Assembly: GCF_946221935.1 (NCBI RefSeq)
Contig: NZ_CAMIGN010000005.1
Location: 1-64,000 of the forward strand
Origin: an uncultured Corynebacterium sp.
Lineage (GTDB): Bacteria > Actinomycetota > Actinomycetes > Mycobacteriales > Mycobacteriaceae
Direction of reading: 5' to 3'
DNA: 64,000 nt
Numbering within the stretch: the stretch's first letter is position 1; every line of letters starts with the position of its first letter. Positions 26,249 to 35,964 of the stretch are shown in pieces. The notes beneath the pieces were generated by a model. The model made no database searches and was not told the DNA's origin. It was given only the letters and a program-made list of their open reading frames with translations. Both the position numbers and the translations under genes were made by a program.

Positions 26249-27833
26249 CGGCACTGCAGCAACCAACGGCAGCGATAAGAAGGAAATCCGTCGTGCACTG
26301 ATCAGTGTGTACGACAAGACCGGCCTCGAAGAGCTGGCCAAGGGACTGCACGCCGCGGGAGTCGACATCGTCTCCACTGGCTCGACTGCGAAGAAGATCG
26401 CCGACGCTGGCGTGCCAGTGACCGAGGTAGAAACCCTCACCGGCTTCCCGGAGGTGCTGGAAGGGCGGGTCAAGACCCTGCACCCGCGCGTGCACGCTGG
26501 CATCCTGGCCGATACCCGCAAGGACGATCACCTCAAGCAACTTGAAGATCTAGGTATCGAGGCTTTCCAGCTCGTAGTTGTAAACCTGTACCCGTTCACC
26601 GAGACCGTAGCCTCCGGGGCGGGCTTCGATGATTGCGTGGAGCAGATCGACATCGGCGGCCCGTCTATGGTGCGTGCCGCTGCGAAGAACCACCCGTCCG
26701 TGGCCGTGGTGGTAGATCCTTCCCGTTACGAGGATGTCGTGGCCGCTGCCAACGCCGGCGGATTTACCCGCGCGCAGCGTACCGACCTGGCCGTGGATGC
26801 GTTCCGCCACACTGCCGCTTATGACGTAGCCGTGGCGTCGTGGATGGGGGAGCAGACCGCCGACGGCGAGCAGTTCCCCGAGTGGATCGGCGCTTCCTAC
26901 AAGCGTGCCAATGTGCTGCGCTATGGCGAGAACCCGCACCAGGCAGCCGCACTGTACTCCGACGGCACCGGTCTGGCTGGCGCCAAGCAGTTCCACGGCA
27001 AGGAGATGAGCTACAACAACTACACCGATGCGGATGCCGCCTGGCGTGCAGCGTGGGATCACAAGCGTCCGACCGTAGCCATCATCAAGCATGCCAATCC
27101 GTGTGGTATCGCCGTATCCGATGAATCCATCGCCGATGCGCACAAGAAGGCACACGCATGCGACCCAATGTCCGCCTTTGGCGGCGTGATCGCAGTGAAC
27201 CGTGAGGTGAGCGTTGAAATGGCTCAGCAGGTGGCCGAGATCTTCACCGAGGTCATCATCGCGCCGGGCTACGAAGACGGTGCTGTGGAGATCCTCTCGC
27301 AGAAGAAGAACATCCGCATCCTGCAGGCCGAGGCACCGAACGAGGAGCCGGAGCTGCAGGGCCGTGAGATCTCCGGCGGCTTGCTGGTTCAGCAGGTTGA
27401 TGCGATCGATGCAAAGGGAGACGACCCGAGCAACTGGACTCTGGCCGCTGGCGAGGCAGCCGATGAGGAAACTCTGCGCGAGCTGGAGTTCGCTTGGCGC
27501 ACCGTGCGCGCGGTGAAGTCGAACGCGATCCTGCTGGCCAAGGATGATGCCACCGTGGGCGTGGGTATGGGCCAGGTGAACCGCGTCGACGCAGCCAAGC
27601 TGGCTGTCGAGCGCGCTAACTCCCTGGCTGGCGACGAGAAGCGCGCTGAGGGTGCGGTCGCAGCCTCGGATGCTTTCTTCCCCTTCGCCGACGGTTTTGA
27701 AGTGCTGGCTGAGGCGGGCGTGCGTGCAGTCGTACAGCCCGGCGGCTCGGTTCGGGACGCTGAGGTTATCGAGGCAGCGGAGAAGGCGGGCGTCACCATG
27801 TACCTCACCGGTGAGCGTCACTTCGCGCACTAG
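26241..27833 (+). CDS. purH: Bifunctional AICAR transformylase / IMP cyclohydrolase
   Basis: The 530-aa enzyme catalyses the last two steps of IMP synthesis. The N-terminal MGS-type cyclohydrolase domain has [15 protein letters not shown] and STGSTAKKI. The C-terminal transformylase domain has [10 protein letters not shown] with the catalytic Lys-His, [15 protein letters not shown], and [15 protein letters not shown] 26241 has AGGA 9 bases upstream and overlaps the purN stop, giving a tight purN-purH unit. The product length is normal for the family. Confidence 0.97.
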   Translation: MSDGTAATNGSDKKEIRRALISVYDKTGLEELAKGLHAAGVDIVSTGSTAKKIADAGVPVTEVETLTGFPEVLEGRVKTLHPRVHAGILADTRKDDHLKQLEDLGIEAFQLVVVNLYPFTETVASGAGFDDCVEQIDIGGPSMVRAAAKNHPSVAVVVDPSRYEDVVAAANAGGFTRAQRTDLAVDAFRHTAAYDVAVASWMGEQTADGEQFPEWIGASYKRANVLRYGENPHQAAALYSDGTGLAGAKQFHGKEMSYNNYTDADAAWRAAWDHKRPTVAIIKHANPCGIAVSDESIADAHKKAHACDPMSAFGGVIAVNREVSVEMAQQVAEIFTEVIIAPGYEDGAVEILSQKKNIRILQAEAPNEEPELQGREISGGLLVQQVDAIDAKGDDPSNWTLAAGEAADEETLRELEFAWRTVRAVKSNAILLAKDDATVGVGMGQVNRVDAAKLAVERANSLAGDEKRAEGAVAASDAFFPFADGFEVLAEAGVRAVVQPGGSVRDAEVIEAAEKAGVTMYLTGERHFAH

Positions 27834-27866
27834 AAAACACGCTTGAGCGCAGGAGTTTACGAACCT

Positions 27867-28610
27867 ATGTCTAATGAGCACCCCACACATCCAGGCAGCG
27901 GCGACTATCCGTCCCGGCCGGAGCCACCGCAGTATCACCGCAATATGGGTGCGCAAGGACAGAATCAGTGGCAGCAGTGGCAGAACCCACAGCAGCAGCC
28001 CGCCTACTCGGAGTACTCCTATGAGGACTCCGACGGCGACAGTAAATTCCTGCCCATCCTGGGGATCATTCTGGCTGCAATCCTGGCCATTGCATTGATC
28101 CTAGGGGCCGCCTACTACTTCGGCTGGTTCGGCGATGACAATGGGAAGGGTAACGGAGGTTCCGGCGGAGGCACCTCCCAGTCGCAGAACGCCGACGGCG
28201 GAAGTACCAGTACCAACGGCAATAGCGAAAACACCAGCAGCGACAATTCTGACACTGCAGAGGAGGAAAGCTCCTCGCAGGATGAGACCTCGGAGTCGGA
28301 GAGCGAGGACTCCCGGCCCACCCGTCCGAAGCTGCCTTCCGGCGCAGTTCCGGCCAACCAGTCCGCCGAGCAGGACAAGCCAGGCGGGGACTTCAATAAC
28401 GTCTACACCGGTAGCGACATTACGTCTAAGCCCTTCGCACGTGCGGTTCGCGATGCATTCGTTGAGCACTACCTGGATACGGATGAAACCAACGGCACAG
28501 TAAAGGCGTACTCGACGGTGACCGGCGAGACTTACACCATGAGCTGTAAGGATAACGGCCAGTATGTGACATGCACCGGGGGCAATGATGCCATCGTCTA
28601 CATTGCATAG
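27867..28610 (+). CDS. Single-pass membrane protein, Gln/Pro-rich N-terminus, exported C-terminus
   Basis: This 247-aa protein has a cytosolic N-terminus rich in Pro, Gln and Tyr, one membrane helix (FLPILGIILAAILAIALILG), a long Ser/Glu/Asn-rich linker and a small extracytoplasmic domain of about 70 residues with two cysteines (SCKDNGQYVTCTGG). AGGAG lies 11 bases before ATG 27867. The layout resembles many corynebacterial membrane-anchored proteins with a DUF4333-like or similar small outer domain. I cannot name the family. The lipoprotein gene follows 7 bases downstream, so the two may be co-transcribed and act together at the envelope. Confidence 0.65.
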   Translation: MSNEHPTHPGSGDYPSRPEPPQYHRNMGAQGQNQWQQWQNPQQQPAYSEYSYEDSDGDSKFLPILGIILAAILAIALILGAAYYFGWFGDDNGKGNGGSGGGTSQSQNADGGSTSTNGNSENTSSDNSDTAEEESSSQDETSESESEDSRPTRPKLPSGAVPANQSAEQDKPGGDFNNVYTGSDITSKPFARAVRDAFVEHYLDTDETNGTVKAYSTVTGETYTMSCKDNGQYVTCTGGNDAIVYIA

Positions 28611-28617
28611 GTTCCGT

Positions 28618-29517
28618 ATGAGGGAGCCATTCCGGAAGTCTCGCTCCTCACTGCTCGCCGTTGCACTGGCTTTTGTCGGCACGGCGGTTGCTGGTTGCAC
28701 GATTGGTGATGTAGAGAGCGATGACGCCACGTCGTCCGCCGCCAGCACTTCAGACAATCAGGACGAATCGACGGCGGAGCGTTCGCCACGGCCGACGGTA
28801 TCTGAAGATAAACCCAAACCTGACGAGCCTAAAAACTCGCAGAAGAACCCAGGTGGGGAGCTGAGCTATGACGGCAGTGCGGGGATAGCCGTTGCTGGGG
28901 TGAAAGGGGCGGGACAGACCGCAGTTGCACCATGGTCAACCATGAAAGTGCCGATTGCAATTGCGGCTCTTCGGCGCTCTCCAGGAATGGAAGCTACTGC
29001 GAAGCAGGCTATTCAGAACTCCGATAATGCGGCGGCGGAAGAACTCTGGGGTGCGCTAGGTACGCCGGAGCAGGCGGCTGCAGCAACCTCAGGCGTGATT
29101 AAGGAGGGGAGTAGCACCGCGCGGGTGGAGTCACAGGTCGTGCGCCCGGGGTTCAGCTCATTTGGACAGAGTGATTGGTCGTTGAGTGACCAGGCTGAAT
29201 TCGCTTCTCATCTGCGCTGCATTCGGGGAGCAGAACCAGTGGTTGCCGCCATGGGGAATATTGTTAACGGTGGTGGATACGGCCTGGGGACGATCCCTGG
29301 GGCAATTTTCAAGGGAGGCTGGGGGCCGTCCTCATCCGGCGGCTATGGGGTGCGCCAGTTTGGCTTGATTCCAAAGTCTGACGGCAAGGGATACGTGGCC
29401 GTAGCGATTGCGGTGGAAAGCCCGGACGGGAGCTACGAGGCGGGGCAAGCCGAGCTGACAGCAGCGGCGGAGTTTCTGCAATCGAGGGTGGATGATCTGC
29501 CGGCAGCGGCATGCTAG
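28618..29517 (+). CDS. Beta-lactamase-like serine hydrolase lipoprotein
   Basis: The 299-aa precursor has a lipobox ending GTAVAGC (Cys27), so the mature protein is probably lipid-anchored outside the membrane. After a Pro/Glu-rich linker, the class A beta-lactamase / penicillin-binding fold signatures appear: STMK (Ser107-Lys110) and NSDN (135-137), with a KGG-like stretch near FKGGWG. It could be a beta-lactamase or a non-hydrolytic wall enzyme. The Glu166-type residue cannot be assigned by eye. It follows the membrane protein gene closely, with AGG before ATG 28618. Confidence 0.75.
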   Translation: MREPFRKSRSSLLAVALAFVGTAVAGCTIGDVESDDATSSAASTSDNQDESTAERSPRPTVSEDKPKPDEPKNSQKNPGGELSYDGSAGIAVAGVKGAGQTAVAPWSTMKVPIAIAALRRSPGMEATAKQAIQNSDNAAAEELWGALGTPEQAAAATSGVIKEGSSTARVESQVVRPGFSSFGQSDWSLSDQAEFASHLRCIRGAEPVVAAMGNIVNGGGYGLGTIPGAIFKGGWGPSSSGGYGVRQFGLIPKSDGKGYVAVAIAVESPDGSYEAGQAELTAAAEFLQSRVDDLPAAAC

Positions 29518-29542
29518 GCGGTATAGAAAAACCAATTCTTTC

Positions 29543-29560
29543 GGTTAATGTTTCTTAACC
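29543..29560. promoter_or_regulatory. Inverted repeat upstream of TetR gene, possible operator
   Basis: GGTTAATGTTTCTTAACC has perfect 6-bp arms and ends 15 bp before the TetR start. Autoregulation by the TetR protein is the natural reading. The accD1 promoter region shows a looser AGTTA-N12-TAACT symmetry near 30279-30300. Confidence 0.45.
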
Positions 29561-29575
29561 AGTAAGGTCGGGGTT

Positions 29576-30190
29576 ATGAGCTCTCATTATCTTGCCGAAC
29601 CTAACACCGAAGGCTTATCTGCACGCGCGGCGGCGAAGGAACGTCGCCGAGTGGAGCTTCTGCGTGCCGCTGCGAGGATCATGGCGAACAAGGGCTTTCA
29701 TGGCACGAGCCTGGAAGAGGTGGGGGAAGCGGTTGGGATCTCCGGGCCGGCTGTGTACCGGCATTTTTCGGGTAAAGGGGAGATCCTGACCGAGCTAATG
29801 ACAGGCATCTCGGAACACATGCTCTCGGAGGCGCAGAAAATTGTTGATGGCTTGACCGATCCGCGGGAGCGTTTGGCGGTGCTAATCGACTTTCAGGTGG
29901 ACTTCGCGCTGTCGCAACCAGAGCTAATTCGCCTGCATAACCGCGAACTTTTTCGAATGGGGGAAGCGGGACGGGGGCGTGTGCGCTCAGTCCAGGGAAG
30001 CTATCTCAAGCTCTTTGCGGAGGCCTTGGCGAAGATGGACTCGCATTATCGGGGAGAGGCGGGGCGCATCACGGCGCAGTTGGTGGTGGGCATGATTAAT
30101 TCTTCTGAGGTTATTCGCGGATGGGCGTCTACCGCGCTGGCGCGGCGACAGATGCTAGCTGCGGCTCGCGCGGCAGTCGGGTTGGAGTAA
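29576..30190 (+). CDS. TetR family regulator of the acyl-CoA gene cluster (Rv2506-like)
   Basis: The 204-aa repressor has an N-terminal helix-turn-helix: RIMANKGFHGTSLEEVGEAV followed by GISGPAVYRHFSGKGEILTE. The C-terminal ligand domain is helical. It sits directly upstream of the carboxylase-dehydrogenase cluster, the place of Rv2506 beside the branched-chain degradation genes in M. tuberculosis. It probably releases DNA when bound to an acyl-CoA intermediate. The ligand is inferred from context only. Confidence 0.85.
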   Translation: MSSHYLAEPNTEGLSARAAAKERRRVELLRAAARIMANKGFHGTSLEEVGEAVGISGPAVYRHFSGKGEILTELMTGISEHMLSEAQKIVDGLTDPRERLAVLIDFQVDFALSQPELIRLHNRELFRMGEAGRGRVRSVQGSYLKLFAEALAKMDSHYRGEAGRITAQLVVGMINSSEVIRGWASTALARRQMLAAARAAVGLE

Positions 30191-30363
30191 ACCCCACCAT
30201 ACGGGGGTAGTTCACTGGCAGAAACTTTTTAGATTCCCTAGCCAAAGTGTTGTAGCTCACATACAGTGGCGTCAACAAGTTAGTTAATCGCTTGTAACTG
30301 AATGTGGGGAGTGTGGACAAGCGCTCTCATCACAATCCCGCCACCTTTCAAGGAGCTGCACAC

Positions 30364-31980
30364 GTGGAAACCACTACTGCCAACTCAAGCGCCCCGGCAG
30401 CCGCAGATCTGACCGAGCCACGCGGAATCCCGAGCCACCGCGAACTTGTCAACGAACTGCGTGAGCGCCTAGCTCGTGCCCAAGCCGGCGGAGGGGAGAG
30501 AGCTCGCAAGCGCCACACGGATCGTGGCAAGCTGCTGCCACGCGAGCGCATCCGCTTACTCCTGGATCCCGGCAGTCCCTTCCTGGAAATCGCGCCGCTT
30601 GCCGCCGAGGAGATGTACGACGGCAAAGCCCCAGCCGCGGGCATCATCGCGGGAGTCGGACTTGTACACGGTCGCCTGTGCCTTATCGCCGCTAATGACG
30701 CCACCGTCTCCGGCGGTACCTACTACCCGATGACGGTCAAGAAGCACCTCCGCGCCCAGGAGATCGCAGAGCAAAACCACCTGCCATGTATCTACCTCGT
30801 GGATTCCGGTGGCGCGATGTTGTTGCAGCAAGACGATGTATTCCCGGACCGCAATCACTTCGGCCGTATCTTCTTCAACCAGGCGAACCTGTCAGCGAAA
30901 GGGATTCCACAACTATCTGCTGTGATGGGTTCCTGTACCGCAGGCGGTGCCTATGTTCCTGCCATGAGTGACGAGACGATCATCGTGGAAAACCAGGGCA
31001 CGATCTTCTTGGCTGGCCCTCCACTGGTGAAGGCTGCGACCGGCGAGGATGTCACCCCGGAAGAACTCGGTGGTGGAGCAATGCATTCCCGTATTTCCGG
31101 TGTGACGGATCACCTGGCCGCCGATGATGAAGACGCACTGCGGATCATGCGTGGGATCGTCGAAACTCTGCCAGAATCCAAGCCGACTCCCTGGAAGCGC
31201 AGTGCCCCCGTGCCGGCTCCGCGCCCGCAGGAGGATCTTTACGACATCGTGCCCACCGATCCGAAGATTCCCTATGACGCGCATGAGGTCATCGAAACGC
31301 TGTGCGACGAGGGCAGCCTCTCGGAGTTCAAAAGCGAATATGGCAACAGCATCATCACGACCTTTGCGCGGCTGGAAGGCCACCAGGTCGGAGTGATCGC
31401 CAATAACGGCATCATCTTTGCCGAGGCCGCCATGAAGGGCGCACACTTCATCGAACTTTGCGAGCAGCGCAACATTCCCATCATCTTCTTGCAAAACACC
31501 ACCGGCTTTATGGTGGGGCGTCAATACGAAGAAGGCGGCATCGCCAAGCACGGGGCGAAGATGGTTAACGCCGTGGCTACCGCATCGGTGCCCAAGCTCA
31601 CCGTTGTCACTGGTGCGGCTTTCGGCGCTGGCAATTACTCCATGTGCGGCCGAGCGTATTCGCCGCGATTCCTGTGGATGTGGCCGAATGCGCGTATCGC
31701 AGTGATGGGCGGACCACAGGCGGCCATGACACTTTCTACCGTCCGACGTGCGCAGATTGAGCGCCGGGGCGAGGAGTGGTCTGCCGAGGCACAAGAGGCC
31801 TTCGAAGCGCCAATTCGCGAGATGTTCGACGAGAAATCCACCTGCTGGTACTCCACAGCACGACTGTGGGATGACGGAGTGATCGATCCTGCGGACACAC
31901 GCCGCACGCTCGCCATGGCCCTCGATATCTGCGCTCAAGCTCCGCGCGAGGAAACCGGTTTCGGCGTTTTCCGCATGTAA
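30364..31980 (+). CDS. accD1: Acyl-CoA carboxylase beta subunit, methylcrotonyl-CoA type (AccD1)
   Basis: This 538-aa carboxyltransferase starts at GTG 30364 with AAGGAG upstream. The acyl-CoA half has [17 protein letters not shown] and [16 protein letters not shown]; the carboxybiotin half has [20 protein letters not shown] and [16 protein letters not shown], which are strongest in methylcrotonyl-CoA carboxylases. With the biotin subunit downstream it should carboxylate 3-methylcrotonyl-CoA in leucine breakdown. Gene order equals Rv2502c-Rv2501c. Another branched acyl-CoA as substrate cannot be excluded. Confidence 0.9.
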   Translation: METTTANSSAPAAADLTEPRGIPSHRELVNELRERLARAQAGGGERARKRHTDRGKLLPRERIRLLLDPGSPFLEIAPLAAEEMYDGKAPAAGIIAGVGLVHGRLCLIAANDATVSGGTYYPMTVKKHLRAQEIAEQNHLPCIYLVDSGGAMLLQQDDVFPDRNHFGRIFFNQANLSAKGIPQLSAVMGSCTAGGAYVPAMSDETIIVENQGTIFLAGPPLVKAATGEDVTPEELGGGAMHSRISGVTDHLAADDEDALRIMRGIVETLPESKPTPWKRSAPVPAPRPQEDLYDIVPTDPKIPYDAHEVIETLCDEGSLSEFKSEYGNSIITTFARLEGHQVGVIANNGIIFAEAAMKGAHFIELCEQRNIPIIFLQNTTGFMVGRQYEEGGIAKHGAKMVNAVATASVPKLTVVTGAAFGAGNYSMCGRAYSPRFLWMWPNARIAVMGGPQAAMTLSTVRRAQIERRGEEWSAEAQEAFEAPIREMFDEKSTCWYSTARLWDDGVIDPADTRRTLAMALDICAQAPREETGFGVFRM

Positions 31981-32043
31981 GGCGTTCAAATCCTTTCAAC
32001 GCAGCCCACCAACGCAACGCACCCACAGAAAAGAGAAACTGCC

Positions 32044-34143
32044 GTGAGTAAAACAACTGCTACCACCGGCCCGTTCGATACGGTGCTGGTCGCCAACCGC
32101 GGTGAGATCGCCCTGCGCGTGATCCGCACCGTGCACCGCATGGGGCTTAAGGCCGTGGCCGTCTACTCCGATGCCGACTCCGCAGCACCGCACGTCCACG
32201 CTGCAGACAAGGCTGTGCGCCTAGGTCCTGCCGCCGCTGCCGAGTCCTACCTCAAGATTGACAAGGTTATTGACGCCGCGAAGGCGGCCGGCGCCGGCGC
32301 TATCCACCCCGGTTACGGATTCCTCTCGGAAAACGCGGCTTTCGCCAAGCGCTGTGAAGATGAGGAAATCATCTTCATTGGTCCACCGGCCAGCGCCATC
32401 GAGACAATGGGTGACAAAATCACCGCCCGCGCGACCGTCGAATCCCGCGACGTGCCCACCGTTCCCGGAATCTCCCGGCCAAATCTAACGGACCAGGAGA
32501 TCATCGACGCTTCTGAATCCGTTGGCTTCCCCGTGCTCATCAAACCCTCCGCTGGTGGTGGCGGCAAGGGAATGCACTTGGTGGAGGAGCCGGAGAAGCT
32601 GGCCAGCGCGCTGGTCTCCGCCCGCCGCGAGGCCGCAAGCTCCTTCGGCGACGACACGTTGTTCTTGGAGCATTTCGTAGATACTCCGCGCCACATCGAG
32701 GTGCAGATCGTCGCTGACTCCCACGGCAATGTGATTCACCTGGGTGAACGTGAATGCTCTCTACAGCGTCGCCATCAAAAGGTCATTGAGGAAGCACCCT
32801 CTGCACTGCTGGACGAAAAGACTCGGCAGGAGATCGGCGAGGCTGCCTGCGATGCCGCCCGAGCCTGCGGTTACCGCGGTGCGGGCACGGTGGAGTTCAT
32901 CGTCTCGGCCAAACAACCAGAACGCTTCTTCTTTATGGAAATGAACACCCGCCTTCAGGTCGAGCACCCGGTCACCGAAATGGTCACTGGTCGCGACCTG
33001 GTGGAATGGCAGATCCGTGTGGCGCGCGGGGAAGCTCTGCCCATCTCACAGGACGACGTGCAGCTCAACGGCCATTCCGTAGAAGCGCGTGTTTATGCTG
33101 AGGACGCAGCCGCCGGGTTCCTGCCCACCGGCGGAATGATCACGGGACTCTCCTGGCCGGGTGGGGACGGGGTACGTGTGGACGCTGGTGTAGTCGAAGG
33201 CCAAGAGGTCAGTTCTGATTATGACCCAATGTTGGCGAAAATCATTTCCCACGCTGAGACGCGCGAGGCTGCCCTTCAACGCCTCGACCAGGCGCTGGCC
33301 CACACCCGCATTGAAGGTCTGACGACCAATATTGACTTCAACCGCTTCCTGGTCACCCGCCCGGAGGTTATCGCTGGAGACCTGCACACCGGCTTACTGG
33401 ATTCCATCGTCGAGGACTTCCAACCTCGCGCAGTCCCCGTGGACACTCTCGCCGTTGCCGTGCTCCACCTGGCGGGCGCGCTAGGTGGGGGAGACGAAGG
33501 GGCGTCACAAAGAACGACCTCGGAACTCACCCTCGGCAGTGCCTGGACCGCGTGCGACGGGTGGCGCGGCGCTGGGAAGCGAGCACCTTTGCGTTTGGTG
33601 CTTGCCGATCCAGGCGGGGTAAGCGCGCCGGTTGAGGCACGTGCCGAATTTGAAGACGACGCGTGGACGATACGGCTCACTCCATTAGTCAGCGATGAAG
33701 GGGAAGACGAAGCGTCAGCTTCGGAAACCCGCCGCATCAAGATCGTTGCCGACCCGCAGGCCACGCGCAACGAATGGCGGCTGTCCATCGACGGCGCGCC
33801 TGCTGAGAAGTGGAGTGCCGGAAGACACGGCAGCATCACTGGACCGAACGGCACCCACGTGGTGGAGGTGTTCTCCGGCACGGCGCACGACGCAGAGGCC
33901 AGCACTCAGGATTCGCCGGACATCCTCAGTCCCATGCCCGGCACCGTTATCGCAGTGGAAGTCGCAGATGGCGATGAGGTCACCGAAGGCCAACCCGTAA
34001 TCGTGATTGAGGCCATGAAGATGGAGCACACTCTGGCAGCGCCTCGCGGCGGAAAAGTCAAGGTCAGCGCTGAAGTTGGCCAGAAGGTCGGCACTGGAGA
34101 AGTCCTGGCGGAAGTCATTTCTGCGAACGACGCGTCCGATTAG
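32044..34143 (+). CDS. accA1: Biotin-dependent acyl-CoA carboxylase alpha subunit (AccA1)
   Basis: This 699-aa subunit has, in order, the biotin carboxylase domain (VANRGEIALRVIRT, KPSAGGGGKGMHLV, EMNTRLQVEHPVTE), a linker, and a C-terminal biotinyl domain with EAMKMEH, where Lys659 is the biotin site. It loads CO2 on biotin for the AccD1 partner 63 bp upstream. GTG 32044 has a weak AAAGAGAA site. An exact copy of the dispersed 14-bp motif lies in the linker between domains and encodes GASQRT. Confidence 0.93.
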   Translation: MSKTTATTGPFDTVLVANRGEIALRVIRTVHRMGLKAVAVYSDADSAAPHVHAADKAVRLGPAAAAESYLKIDKVIDAAKAAGAGAIHPGYGFLSENAAFAKRCEDEEIIFIGPPASAIETMGDKITARATVESRDVPTVPGISRPNLTDQEIIDASESVGFPVLIKPSAGGGGKGMHLVEEPEKLASALVSARREAASSFGDDTLFLEHFVDTPRHIEVQIVADSHGNVIHLGERECSLQRRHQKVIEEAPSALLDEKTRQEIGEAACDAARACGYRGAGTVEFIVSAKQPERFFFMEMNTRLQVEHPVTEMVTGRDLVEWQIRVARGEALPISQDDVQLNGHSVEARVYAEDAAAGFLPTGGMITGLSWPGGDGVRVDAGVVEGQEVSSDYDPMLAKIISHAETREAALQRLDQALAHTRIEGLTTNIDFNRFLVTRPEVIAGDLHTGLLDSIVEDFQPRAVPVDTLAVAVLHLAGALGGGDEGASQRTTSELTLGSAWTACDGWRGAGKRAPLRLVLADPGGVSAPVEARAEFEDDAWTIRLTPLVSDEGEDEASASETRRIKIVADPQATRNEWRLSIDGAPAEKWSAGRHGSITGPNGTHVVEVFSGTAHDAEASTQDSPDILSPMPGTVIAVEVADGDEVTEGQPVIVIEAMKMEHTLAAPRGGKVKVSAEVGQKVGTGEVLAEVISANDASD
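33501..33514 (+). repeat. Dispersed 14-bp motif, exact copy 2
   Basis: GGCGTCACAAAGAA inside accA1, in the linker between the carboxylase and biotinyl domains. Confidence 0.8.
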
Positions 34144-34213
34144 CCAGCAGCTAAGCACATTCAACAGTTCACAAAACACAAGCACACCAAAAACCCACAG
34201 AAAGAGGAGAACA

Positions 34214-35383
34214 ATGAGCCAAAGCACCAAGGACCGCAACCCCTACCTCTCCGACGAACTGCACGAACTGCGCGCCAGCGTGGAGGACTTCGCCAACTCC
34301 GTAGTCGACCCCGTGGCCGCCCAGCACGACCGCGACCACACCTTCCCCTATGATGTCGTCCGCCAGATGGGCGAGATGGGTCTCTTCGGCCTGCCAATCT
34401 CCGAGGAATACGGAGGCATGGGCGGTGACTACATGGCCCTCGGCGTGGCATTGGAGGAGCTGGCTCGTGTGGATCAGTCCGTCGCCATCACCCTGGAGGC
34501 CGGAGTTTCCCTGGGAATCATGCCGATCTACCGCTTCGGCAGCGACGAGCAGAAGGAGACCTTCCTGCCGAACCTGGTGGCGGGCAAGAACCTGGCAGGC
34601 TTCGGCTTGACCGAACCTGAGGCTGGTTCCGATGCCGGTGGAACCAAAACGACCGCCAAGCTTGACGGCAACGAGTGGGTGATCAATGGATCGAAGCAGT
34701 TCATCACCAACTCTGGCACGGACATCACCTCCCTGGTCACGGCCACCTGTGTGACCGGCCAGCGTGACAATGGCAAGAAGGAAATCTCCGCCATCATCGT
34801 GCCGACCGGCACACCGGGCTTTACCGCCGAGCCCTCGTACAACAAGGTCGGCTGGAATGCCTCCGATACTCATCCGCTTACCTTCGATAATGTCCGCGTA
34901 CCCGAGGAGAACCTGGTCGGCGAGCGTGGCCGCGGATTCGCCTACTTCCTCTCCATCCTCAACGAAGGCCGCATCGCCATCGCCGCCCTGGCCACCGGTG
35001 CTGCGCAGGGCTGTGTGGATGAATGCGTGCGCTATGCGAAGGAGCGCACCAGCTTTGGCAAGCCCATCTCCGAGTACCAAGCCATCAGCTTCAAGATTGC
35101 CCGCATGGAGGCTCGCGCCTGGACCGCCCGCCAAGCCTGGTATGCCGCGGCGGCGAAGATGGCCGCAGGCCTGAACTTCAGTAAAGAAGCCTCCATCGCG
35201 AAAATGGTTGCTTCTGAGGCAGCCATGGATAACGCCCGTGATGCCACTCAGATCCACGGCGGCTATGGATTCATGAACGAATATCGCGTTGCTCGCCACT
35301 ACCGCGATTCCAAGATCCTCGAGGTAGGCGAGGGAACCACCGAGGTACAGCAAATGCTTATCGCCCGCGCTCTCGGCGTATAG
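34214..35383 (+). CDS. Acyl-CoA dehydrogenase, isovaleryl-CoA type (FadE19-like)
   Basis: This 389-aa FAD enzyme shows GFGLTEPEAGSDAGGTKTTA, the FAD/substrate segments WVINGSKQFITNSG and ERTSFGKPISEYQAI, and the C-terminal QIHGGYGFMNEY and EGTTEVQQMLIAR. Position after accA1 matches Rv2500c. The expected reaction is isovaleryl-CoA to 3-methylcrotonyl-CoA, feeding the carboxylase. ATG 34214 has AGAGGAG. A run of ten C residues lies just past the stop. Confidence 0.9.
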   Translation: MSQSTKDRNPYLSDELHELRASVEDFANSVVDPVAAQHDRDHTFPYDVVRQMGEMGLFGLPISEEYGGMGGDYMALGVALEELARVDQSVAITLEAGVSLGIMPIYRFGSDEQKETFLPNLVAGKNLAGFGLTEPEAGSDAGGTKTTAKLDGNEWVINGSKQFITNSGTDITSLVTATCVTGQRDNGKKEISAIIVPTGTPGFTAEPSYNKVGWNASDTHPLTFDNVRVPEENLVGERGRGFAYFLSILNEGRIAIAALATGAAQGCVDECVRYAKERTSFGKPISEYQAISFKIARMEARAWTARQAWYAAAAKMAAGLNFSKEASIAKMVASEAAMDNARDATQIHGGYGFMNEYRVARHYRDSKILEVGEGTTEVQQMLIARALGV

Positions 35384-35394
35384 GCCGCGCTTCA

Positions 35395-35404
35395 CCCCCC
35401 CCCC
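35395..35404 (+). repeat. Homopolymer run of ten C
   Basis: Ten consecutive C bases lie between the acyl-CoA dehydrogenase and the MaoC gene, followed by a small hairpin (CGTCGG-ATA-CCGACG, 35411-35425) and a copy of the 14-bp dispersed motif. Such tracts slip during replication and during sequencing. Confidence 0.8.
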
Positions 35405-35426
35405 TAAGCACGTCGGATACCGACGA

Positions 35427-35440
35427 GGCGTCACAAAGAA
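35427..35440 (+). repeat. Dispersed 14-bp motif, exact copy 3
   Basis: GGCGTCACAAAGAA in the gap between the acyl-CoA dehydrogenase and MaoC genes, preceded by GACGA as in the copy at 42566. Confidence 0.85.
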
Positions 35441-35460
35441 AACTAAGGAGACCTGCAACA

Positions 35461-35964
35461 ATGAGCGAAGAAAAAGAGGTTGTGCAGCGCGGCCTGTGGT
35501 TCGAGGAGTTCGCCGAGGGCGTGGTGTACCGGCACCAACCCGGGCGCACCGTCACCGAGGCGGATAACACGCTGTTCACCACCATGACCATGAATACCCA
35601 GCCGCTGCACATCGACGCAGCGTGGGCTGCCGCCCAGGACGGCTTCCGCGGAGAGCGACTGGTGAACTCCATGTTCACCTTGTCGACGGTAGTGGGGCTA
35701 TCAGTGAGCCAACTTTCCCTCGGCACGATTGTGGCCAACCTGGGATTCAGCGAGATTTCCTTCCCGGCCCCCATGTTCCACGGAGACACTCTCTACGCCG
35801 AAACGCGCTGCGTGGGCAAACGGCTTTCGAAGTCACGACCCGGGCAGGGCATCGTGGAACTCGAACACATCGGGCGCAACCAGGATGGCACCATCGTCTG
35901 CAAAGCCACACGCAAGACACTGATGCAATGCGCACCGGGTGGGGAGGAGCCCAGCAATGGTTAG
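35461..35964 (+). CDS. MaoC-family R-specific enoyl-CoA hydratase (Rv2499c-like)
   Basis: This 167-aa hot-dog-fold protein has the hydratase pattern TVTEADNTLFTTMTMNTQPLH with Asp and His at the catalytic places, then NSMFTLSTVVGLS and FHGDTLYAETRC. It starts at ATG 35461 after AAGGAG and overlaps the lyase gene by 8 bases. In the order of Rv2499c-Rv2498c it should hydrate 3-methylglutaconyl-CoA (or itaconyl-CoA) for the lyase. The classical crotonase-type hydratase of leucine breakdown is not in this window. Confidence 0.85.
   Translation: MSEEKEVVQRGLWFEEFAEGVVYRHQPGRTVTEADNTLFTTMTMNTQPLHIDAAWAAAQDGFRGERLVNSMFTLSTVVGLSVSQLSLGTIVANLGFSEISFPAPMFHGDTLYAETRCVGKRLSKSRPGQGIVELEHIGRNQDGTIVCKATRKTLMQCAPGGEEPSNG

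Noticed and set aside
26550..27956. 468-codon minus-strand frame over purH
   Set aside because: A GC-rich shadow of purH; the sense protein is fully conserved and the antisense product has no recognisable domain.
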